Assembly (NCBI GenBank): GCA_021157665.1
Contig: JAGGWE010000064.1
Coordinates: forward strand, 1-11,093
Reading direction: 5' to 3'
Origin: Sulfurimonas sp.
Lineage (GTDB): Bacteria; Campylobacterota; Campylobacteria; Campylobacterales; Sulfurimonadaceae
Length of the DNA: 11,093 nucleotides
Shown here: one piece after another, positions 7,068 to 11,093 of the stretch
Layout of the letters: each line of letters starts with the position of its first letter
Numbering within the stretch: position 1 is the stretch's first letter
The notes under the pieces: model-generated
Databases searched by the model: none
Told to the model about the DNA's origin: nothing
What the model saw: the letters and a program-made list of their open reading frames with translations, nothing else
Position numbers and translations under genes: made by a program

Positions 7068-7811
7068 ATGGAAGCGATAAATATAGTCTCGATTATCACA
7101 ATAGCTTTTTTAGGCTCTTTTGGACACTGTATAGGGATGTGTGGTGGAATTATCATAGCCTATAGCAGTACTAAAATCGAAGATAATTGGAGCAAACCAA
7201 AACAGGCGACAGCACATATACTTTACTCTATTGGTCGAGTATTTACTTATACAATTTTAGGTGCTTTATTTGGTTTTATTGGTGGTGTTGCAATGTTTAA
7301 TAACCTTGCAAACGGCTCCTTACTTATTTTAGCTGGTGTTTTTATGGTTTTAGCTGGATTGTCTTTATCTGGAAAAATTAAATTTTTAACACTTATAGAA
7401 CACTCTTTTTCTAGTTCATCTTGGTACACAAAACTTTTTCGTGAACTTCTGAAAACAAAATCTTTAATGAGTTTTTTTATACTAGGAATGTTAAACGGAC
7501 TTCTACCCTGTGGTTTAGTTTATTTCTTTGCAGTAACAGCTGCAAGTACAGCGAGTGCTACTTATGGGGCTTTAGTTATGCTTATCTTTGGATTAAGCAC
7601 TATCCCTGCTCTTTTTAGTCTAGGCTTTTTTGTAGGTTTATATAAAAATGGTAAGTTTAGAAATATAATGATTAGACTAGCTGCTATAAGTGTTGTTATC
7701 TTTGGAATATACACAATACACCAAGGTTATGAATATATAAGATACCCACAAAAAACAATTAGTGAATGTTGTGAATTTGACCCTGATGGAGATAATAAAC
7801 ACCATCAATAA
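7068..7811 (+). CDS. COG2836 / TauE-SafE-like membrane protein, possible metal or sulfite transporter
   Basis: A 247-residue inner-membrane protein with six or more hydrophobic segments. The N-terminal FGHCIGMCGG (18-27) and central NGLLPCGLVYF (143-153) are characteristic of COG2836, often annotated sulfite exporter TauE/SafE or UreH-like. Members of this branch occur near cytochrome oxidase and copper-handling genes, and the conserved cysteines C21, C25 and C148 could bind metal; no cytochrome oxidase gene is in this window. The tail carries a CC pair at 234-235 and ends in HHQ, another possible metal site. Only 7 bases separate it from the NifU-like gene and the ribosome-binding site is weak, implying translational coupling. 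Function beyond membrane transport is unresolved. Confidence 0.75.
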   Translation: MEAINIVSIITIAFLGSFGHCIGMCGGIIIAYSSTKIEDNWSKPKQATAHILYSIGRVFTYTILGALFGFIGGVAMFNNLANGSLLILAGVFMVLAGLSLSGKIKFLTLIEHSFSSSSWYTKLFRELLKTKSLMSFFILGMLNGLLPCGLVYFFAVTAASTASATYGALVMLIFGLSTIPALFSLGFFVGLYKNGKFRNIMIRLAAISVVIFGIYTIHQGYEYIRYPQKTISECCEFDPDGDNKHHQ

Positions 7812-7818
7812 GTAAATA

Positions 7819-7840
7819 AGGGCATAATTAATTATGCCCT
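7819..7840. terminator. Perfect palindrome between two convergent genes, probable bidirectional terminator
   Basis: A 22-bp perfect palindrome with arms AGGGCATAA / TTATGCCCT and a minimal AATT turn. It sits 8 bases after the SafE-like stop and 7 bases beyond the stop of the facing Gly-Asn repeat gene. The flanks are AT-rich but have no long T-run, so terminator strength is uncertain. The self-complementarity could also be a protein-binding site, but the convergent position favours termination. Confidence 0.6.
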
Positions 7841-7847
7841 CTTAAGA

Positions 7848-8087
7848 TTAATCTCTATTTTGACCTTTTCCTTGACCTTGTCCTTGTCCGAAACCTGAAC
7901 CATCTTTTTTACAAGCTTGATCATTTTGCATTCTTCTGTTTCCACCTCCAGAACCATCTCTCATTCCGTTACCATTGCCATTTCCGTTGCCATTGCCGTT
8001 TCCGTTGCCACGACCTCTTCTCATGCCGTTTCCATTACCATTTCCGTTTCCGTTTCCATTTCCTCTACCTTGAGTATTTCCTCTCAT
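7848..8087 (-). CDS. Small Gly-Asn repeat protein under the palindrome regulon
   Basis: A 79-residue, very low-complexity basic protein of unknown function. Two near-identical blocks follow each other: GR(GN)6GMR at residues 7-23 and GR(GN)7GMR at 25-43. A linker with the only cysteine (C59 in QACKKDG) leads to a GQGQGQGKGQ tail. There are 12 Arg/Lys against 4 Asp, no signal peptide and no hydrophobic segment, so a disordered cytoplasmic protein is expected. It looks real because AAAGGA lies 6 bases before the ATG and a near-consensus promoter with two operators precedes it. DUF134 genes in other bacteria can be next to small Gly-rich proteins (DUF5320-like), so position may be conserved although sequence is not. 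The RG-containing blocks hint at RNA or metal association; this is speculation. Confidence 0.75.
   Translation of the reverse strand: MRGNTQGRGNGNGNGNGNGNGMRRGRGNGNGNGNGNGNGNGMRDGSGGGNRRMQNDQACKKDGSGFGQGQGQGKGQNRD
7959..8069 (-). repeat. Hexanucleotide coding repeats (Gly-Asn codons), duplicated unit
   Basis: Degenerate tandem hexamers of the form GGNAAY on the minus strand, arranged as two larger units (8019-8069 and 7959-8015) that each encode GR(GN)nGM R with n of 6 and 7. Because the unit is 6 bases, gain or loss changes length without breaking the frame. Confidence 0.8.
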
Positions 8088-8114
8088 AATTTATCCTTTA
8101 AAATTAGTTTATAT

Positions 8115-8126
8115 GAACATATGTGC
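8115..8126. promoter_or_regulatory. Operator copy 1, GAACATATGTGC
   Basis: A one-base variant of the 12-bp palindrome GAACATATGTTC. It lies just downstream of the -10 box of the Gly-Asn gene and overlaps its predicted start point near 8123. Confidence 0.7.
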
Positions 8127-8129
8127 AGA

Positions 8130-8158
8130 ATTATAACGAACATATGTTCAAAAGTCAA
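8130..8158 (-). promoter_or_regulatory. Sigma-70 promoter of the Gly-Asn repeat gene
   Basis: On the minus strand TTGACT (8153-8158), exactly 17 bases, then a perfect TATAAT (8130-8135). This is almost the ideal sigma-70 arrangement. The spacer contains operator copy 2 and the start region contains copy 1, so a bound protein would block polymerase. Confidence 0.8.
8138..8149. promoter_or_regulatory. Operator copy 2, perfect GAACATATGTTC
   Basis: Perfect 12-bp palindrome in the -35/-10 spacer of the Gly-Asn gene promoter. Its centre is 23 bp from copy 1 and 52 bp (about five helical turns) from copy 3. Confidence 0.8.
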
Positions 8159-8180
8159 GAGATTTTATAAATTGATACAC

Positions 8181-8209
8181 TTGACTTTTGAACATATGTT
8201 CGATAAAAT
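8181..8209 (+). promoter_or_regulatory. Sigma-70 promoter of the DUF134 gene
   Basis: TTGACT (8181-8186), 17 bases, TAAAAT (8204-8209). Operator copy 3 fills the spacer, so the DUF134 gene would be autoregulated if its product binds the palindrome. The predicted leader is about 26 bases. Confidence 0.75.
8190..8201. promoter_or_regulatory. Operator copy 3, perfect GAACATATGTTC
   Basis: Perfect palindrome in the spacer of the DUF134 promoter. Unlike the other three promoters of the group, this one has no copy over the start site. Confidence 0.8.
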
Positions 8210-8241
8210 CTGAAAAAAGAATTTATATTTAGGAAAATAAT

Positions 8242-8526
8242 GTGATTGGAAGAAGAAGAAAAAATAGAAATATAGATGCTGATCACACAGAAGTTTGTTT
8301 TAAACCTTGTGGGGTAGAGAGAAAATCACTTGAGATGATTGTTATTTATGAAGATGAGATGGAAGCTATTCGTTTAGCAGATTTAGAATCTTTATATCAA
8401 CAAGAGTGTGCAGATAAAATGCAAATATCAAGAACAACTTTCTCTAGACTTGTAGAATCAGCTAGAAAAAAAATAGCTGATGCATTGGTAAATCAAAAAG
8501 CAATTCGTGTTCAGACTAGGGATTAA
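8242..8526 (+). CDS. DUF134 (UPF0251) helix-turn-helix protein, candidate regulator
   Basis: A 94-residue cytoplasmic protein of the DUF134 family. The family layout is complete: a basic N-terminus GRRRKNR, the CFKPCG cysteine pair (C19, C23), EMEAIRLADLESLYQQE at 39-55, and a sigma-70-region-4-like helix-turn-helix QISRTTFSRLVESARKK at 61-77, followed by IADALVNQKAIR. The cysteines could sense a metal or redox signal. It is the only DNA-binding protein encoded in the window, and its promoter carries the same palindrome as the flanking transporter genes, making it the prime candidate for the binder. The start is GTG with AGGA 7 bases upstream; an overlapping ATG two bases earlier is out of frame and stops at once. 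DUF134 genes often sit beside NifX/NafY-like or Mrp proteins; none is present here. Its 3' end overlaps the facing MFS gene by 11 bp. Confidence 0.85.
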   Translation: MIGRRRKNRNIDADHTEVCFKPCGVERKSLEMIVIYEDEMEAIRLADLESLYQQECADKMQISRTTFSRLVESARKKIADALVNQKAIRVQTRD

Positions 8527-9688
8527 TTTTAACCTTACTTACTCTGTCTAACATAAAAGCAAAAGGGATAGCACAAAATGCTAAAAAGGCTGCTATCTCA
8601 TAAGTTTTATCTAAGCCCATAGAATCACCATAAATTCCCATTAGTAAAACAACTATAGAGCTTATACTAAAGTTTATACTCATATATAAACTGTTTACGA
8701 AGATAGGCATTTTTGTATCTACTTCATGAATAACTGCAAGTAAAACAGGACTACTAGAAAATATAAAAAGCCCTAAAAGTGCCAAAACTGGAAACATTGT
8801 ATAGATAGAATCACAAAATAAAAAGGCTGTCATACTCATAGCTGAAGCAGTAGAAGTAACAACAAGCATATTTTGTCTTCCTATTTTATCCGATATTGAA
8901 CCAGAAAGAAAAGTTCCTATAACACCAAAAAACTGTAAAACAGACAAGGCGATACTTGCATACCACAAACTAAAATCATTTTGAGTTAAATATACTGCTA
9001 AATATAAGGTGGTTGCCATCTTCATAGCTGATTGAAAAAGCATATAACCACCCATCACACCAAAAAGAGGCAAGAATTCTTTTATTACACCCATAGCATC
9101 GCCCTTTTCTGCTTTTTTGGTGTATTTTTTTTGCATTTTAAAATTTTTAAATCTATAATAAAGTATAAGTGACGCGATAAAACCAAAAGGCATTAGTCTC
9201 CAAGTTCCCTCTAAACCCCAAAGAGAGATTCCTGCTGTAATCATAAGTGGAGCGATTGTTCTAGCTAGTTCACCACCAACCATATATAAACTCATCCCCA
9301 TCCCAATTTTATCTCCAGATGATGCTTTAATAATCCCAGGGGATGGGATATGAAATAGAGTTGAACTTATTCCAGAGATTATGAGTAAAATAATTAAAAT
9401 TTCATATGTTGGGGCTAGTCCTAATAAACTCATAACCAGAGCAGTTAAAGCAGGTGAGAGTATTACAAAATACCTAGCATCAGTTCTCTCAGCTAAGAGT
9501 CCAAAAAATGGATTCAAAAGTGAAGGTAATTTTCTAGAAATATCTAAAAATGCAACTAAATATAAAGAGATTCCAAGTTTTTCAATCAACAGAGGTAAAA
9601 TCGGAGCTAAAAATGACGAATAAGTATCGTGGGCTAAGTGGGCTAAAGAGATAGTACCCACTTGTGTTTTATTAAATTGTTTTGTCAT
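8516..9688 (-). CDS. MFS efflux transporter, Fsr-like
   Basis: A 390-residue major facilitator protein with about twelve hydrophobic segments in two halves. The cytoplasmic motif A appears in both: GLLAERTDAR at 63-72 and GSISDKIGRQN at 263-273. The start ISLAHLAHDTYSSFLAPILP and the FHIPSPG segment (112-118) recall the fosmidomycin-resistance (Fsr) branch, where a drug or small-molecule efflux role is usual. The substrate is not known. Its promoter and an operator lie in the divergent region shared with the putative metal exporter, so it probably exports the same toxicant, a complex of it, or a related product. AAGGA lies about 11 bases before the ATG, a somewhat long spacing. Its stop lies inside the DUF134 gene end, so no terminator separates the two. 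Confidence 0.8.
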   Translation of the reverse strand: MTKQFNKTQVGTISLAHLAHDTYSSFLAPILPLLIEKLGISLYLVAFLDISRKLPSLLNPFFGLLAERTDARYFVILSPALTALVMSLLGLAPTYEILIILLIISGISSTLFHIPSPGIIKASSGDKIGMGMSLYMVGGELARTIAPLMITAGISLWGLEGTWRLMPFGFIASLILYYRFKNFKMQKKYTKKAEKGDAMGVIKEFLPLFGVMGGYMLFQSAMKMATTLYLAVYLTQNDFSLWYASIALSVLQFFGVIGTFLSGSISDKIGRQNMLVVTSTASAMSMTAFLFCDSIYTMFPVLALLGLFIFSSSPVLLAVIHEVDTKMPIFVNSLYMSINFSISSIVVLLMGIYGDSMGLDKTYEIAAFLAFCAIPFAFMLDRVSKVKINP

Positions 9689-9711
9689 TTTACTATTTTT
9701 CCTTAAAATAT

Positions 9712-9723
9712 GAACATATGTCC
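9712..9723. promoter_or_regulatory. Operator copy 4, GAACATATGTCC
   Basis: A one-base variant of the palindrome, placed over the predicted start site (near 9720) of the MFS gene. Confidence 0.7.
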
Positions 9724-9726
9724 AAA

Positions 9727-9755
9727 ATTATGACAAATATTTTATATATTGTCAA
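9727..9755 (-). promoter_or_regulatory. Sigma-70 promoter of the MFS gene
   Basis: On the minus strand a consensus TTGACA (9750-9755), 17 bases, then CATAAT (9727-9732). Operator copy 4 follows directly downstream. Confidence 0.75.
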
Positions 9756-9761
9756 TATTAA

Positions 9762-9791
9762 TTGACTTAGATTGGTAATCTTTGGTAATAT
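9762..9791 (+). promoter_or_regulatory. Sigma-70 promoter of the putative metal exporter
   Basis: TTGACT (9762-9767), 18 bases, TAATAT (9786-9791). The -10 is weaker than in the other three promoters of the group. Operator copy 5 lies directly downstream, over the predicted start near 9798. Confidence 0.6.
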
Positions 9792-9793
9792 GC

Positions 9794-9805
9794 GAACATA
9801 TGTTC
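9794..9805. promoter_or_regulatory. Operator copy 5, perfect GAACATATGTTC
   Basis: Perfect palindrome between the -10 box and ribosome-binding site of the exporter gene, extended on the right by ATATA. Its centre is 82 bp from copy 4. Confidence 0.8.
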
Positions 9806-9822
9806 ATATATAAAGGATACTA

Positions 9823-10848
9823 TTGCTTATCATTGGTGTAATTAAACATTCCATAATGATAACTAGCTTTGTCTTAATGATGATGCTAGTTATCGAATAT
9901 GTAAATGTACAAACAAGAGGTGAGTGGCAAAAAAACCTTAAAAAAAGTCGTTTAGGGCAGTATATTTTAGCTGCAACTTTGGGTGTACTTCCTGGTTGTT
10001 TAGGTGCTTTTACTGTTGTTTCATTATACTCTCATAAAATGCTTAGTTTTGGTGCTTTAGTTGCTGTTATGATAGCAACGAGTGGCGATGAAGCCTTTGT
10101 TATGCTGAATATGTTTCCTCAAACTGCTATTTGGATGAATCTTATTTTATTTGCTCTTGCTATTTTTGTTGCATTTTTAGTTGATATTATTTTTAAAGAT
10201 AAAAGATATTTTCAAACAGCTCTGCAACATGAATTTGAATTACATCAAGAAGAAAAATGTAGCTGTTTTAATAAAGGTGGAATTTTCAAACAACTCAAAC
10301 AAATGACATTTCACAGAGCTTTTTTACTAACAATGTTTGGTGTTTTTCTTTTAGCTATTCTTTCATCAGCACTTGGTGGTGAGATATGGAACTGGAAAAA
10401 AATCACTTTTACTGTAGGCTCAATAATCTCACTTTTTATTATCATAACTGTACCAGATCACTTTTTAGAAGAGCATCTTTTTAAACATGTTATAAAAAAA
10501 CATCTACTTAGAATATTTTTATGGACATTCTCTGCACTTTTAGTTGTTCATATCATAGAACATTATCTTGATATAACTGGGTGGCTTCAAGATAACACAA
10601 CAACTCTTTTACTTATTGCGACAGCAGTTGGTATAATTCCAGAGTCTGGTCCACATATGGTTTTTGTAACGATGTATGCTCAGGGACTTATCCCATTTGC
10701 TGTTTTATTGGCTAGTTCAATATCACAAGATGGACATGGAAGTTTACCCCTACTTGCTGTATCAACTAAAGTTTTTATTTACTTAAAACTTATCAATGTT
10801 TTTGTAGCTTTAGTTGTTGGTGGCTTAGTGCTATATTTTATAAATTAA
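9823..10848 (+). CDS. Putative 10-TM metal exporter (PF11449 / ArsP_2-like, 'putative manganese transporter')
   Basis: A 341-residue inner-membrane protein with about ten hydrophobic segments in two related halves. Signature passages are GVLPGCLGAF (54-63), ATSGDEAFVML (85-95), PESGPHMVFV (273-282) and SQDGHGSLPLLA (301-312). Acidic and histidine residues inside membrane segments suit cation or metalloid handling. The loop between the halves carries HEFELHQEEKCSC (136-148), a plausible metal-binding stretch, and VPDHFLEEHLFKHVIKKH (210-227) is His-rich. Databases call the family a heavy-metal exporter or manganese transporter, but the substrate is not settled. The start is TTG, fixed by AAAGGA 5 bases upstream; no earlier start fits the promoter. 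trmO starts 14 bases after its end and is probably cotranscribed. Confidence 0.8.
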   Translation: MLIIGVIKHSIMITSFVLMMMLVIEYVNVQTRGEWQKNLKKSRLGQYILAATLGVLPGCLGAFTVVSLYSHKMLSFGALVAVMIATSGDEAFVMLNMFPQTAIWMNLILFALAIFVAFLVDIIFKDKRYFQTALQHEFELHQEEKCSCFNKGGIFKQLKQMTFHRAFLLTMFGVFLLAILSSALGGEIWNWKKITFTVGSIISLFIIITVPDHFLEEHLFKHVIKKHLLRIFLWTFSALLVVHIIEHYLDITGWLQDNTTTLLLIATAVGIIPESGPHMVFVTMYAQGLIPFAVLLASSISQDGHGSLPLLAVSTKVFIYLKLINVFVALVVGGLVLYFIN

Positions 10849-10862
10849 CTTGGGAAAAACAG

Positions 10863-11093
10863 ATGAATATTAATTTACAACAAATTGCTACAATAAAATC
10901 ACCCTTTTGTGATTTAAAAAATATGCCCGTTCAACCAAGAGGGGCAAAAGATACCTATGCTACTATTGAGTTTAAAGATGAATTTAGTGAGGGCTTAAAA
11001 GATTTAGATGGATTTTCTCATGTTTATCTTATATATTATTTTCATAAAATAGATGAACATAAACTTAGTGTTATTCCATTTAATGACAAAACA
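10863..11093 (+). CDS. trmO: TrmO (TsaA/YaeB) tRNA m6t6A37 methyltransferase, 3' part beyond the window
   Basis: The first 77 codons of a gene that runs off the window in frame. The product begins with IATIKSPF at 8-15, followed by PVQPRG at 22-27 and LDGFSHVYLIYYFH at about 48-61, which match the N-terminal beta-barrel domain of TrmO. This SAM-dependent enzyme methylates N6-threonylcarbamoyladenosine at position 37 of certain tRNAs. GGGAAA lies about 8 bases before the ATG. Only 14 bases separate it from the exporter gene and no promoter or terminator is visible between them, so it likely belongs to the palindrome-controlled unit. About half of the protein is missing, so the later catalytic residues cannot be checked. 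Confidence 0.85.
   Translation, partial: MNINLQQIATIKSPFCDLKNMPVQPRGAKDTYATIEFKDEFSEGLKDLDGFSHVYLIYYFHKIDEHKLSVIPFNDKT

Larger units (their letters stand above)
8137..8202. repeat. 23-bp perfect inverted repeat forming mirror-image divergent promoters
   Basis: Bases 8137-8159 and 8180-8202 are exact reverse complements over 23 bp, separated by 20 bp. Each arm contains a TTGACT -35 followed by the 12-bp operator. The arms therefore give two back-to-back promoters of the same design, one reading to the Gly-Asn gene and the other to the DUF134 gene. Confidence 0.85.

Noticed and set aside
7247..7429. Minus-strand open frame inside the SafE-like gene
   Set aside because: An antisense shadow with no similarity or start signal.
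7959..8069. Possible CRISPR or minisatellite array
   Set aside because: The repeats are 6-bp coding hexamers without spacers and are explained by Gly-Asn codons.
8137..8202. The inverted repeat as a transposon end or attachment site
   Set aside because: The arms are fully accounted for by the -35 and operator elements of two promoters, and no transposase or integrase is nearby.
8130..8209. MerR-type activation through the spacer palindromes
   Set aside because: MerR-family promoters have stretched 19-20 bp spacers; these are 17 bp, and no MerR-type protein is encoded here.
7917..8213. Open frame on the plus strand opposite the Gly-Asn gene, rich in S, V, I and T
   Set aside because: It is the antisense reading of the hexamer repeat, with no ribosome-binding site, and it runs through the operator-promoter region.
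9381..9623. Plus-strand open frame opposite the MFS gene
   Set aside because: An antisense shadow of a conserved MFS N-terminal half.

Overview
The window is AT-rich DNA from a bacterium that is most likely a member of the Campylobacterota (Sulfurimonas/Arcobacter-like). Grounds for this are the low-GC codon use, the family mix (HemJ, short HPF, class I TrpS, ArgF, SLAC1/TehA-type channel, COG2836 SafE-like protein), the dense packing, and -10 boxes that mostly lack a convincing -35. The genus is inferred, not proven. No rRNA, tRNA, insertion sequence or CRISPR array is visible, and no stretch over about 175 bases is left without a gene.

Bases 1-5102 are mainly housekeeping. A minus-strand pair (hpf then hemJ) is divergent from trpS. 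trpS is followed by a secreted NIT-like helical protein of unknown role. This meets minus-strand argF tail to tail over a shared bidirectional terminator. Upstream of argF on the minus strand is a two-gene unit: an exported DUF1007 protein and a NicO-family Ni/Co transporter.

Bases 5215-7840 hold a compact plus-strand operon: SLAC1/TehA-type anion channel, membrane-anchored DUF302 protein, NifU C-terminal-like Fe-S protein and a COG2836 (TauE/SafE-like) membrane protein. A Fur-box-like sequence lies at its promoter and a perfect palindrome follows its last gene.

Bases 7848-11093 hold the most interesting part, an apparent local regulon. A tiny Gly-Asn repeat protein, a DUF134 helix-turn-helix protein, an Fsr-like MFS transporter and a 10-TM putative metal exporter (PF11449 type, probably cotranscribed with trmO, which runs off the window) are expressed from four promoters in two divergent regions. 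Each promoter carries the palindrome GAACATATGTTC or a one-base variant, five copies in all. Copies lie inside the -35/-10 spacer or over the predicted start site, which fits repression. The four promoters also have strong TTGAC(T/A) -35 boxes, unlike others in the window. The DUF134 protein is the only DNA-binding protein encoded here and is the best candidate regulator, although the palindrome also resembles ArsR/SmtB-type operators. The likely theme is a metal- or metalloid-responsive efflux system; the inducer and substrates cannot be read from the sequence.
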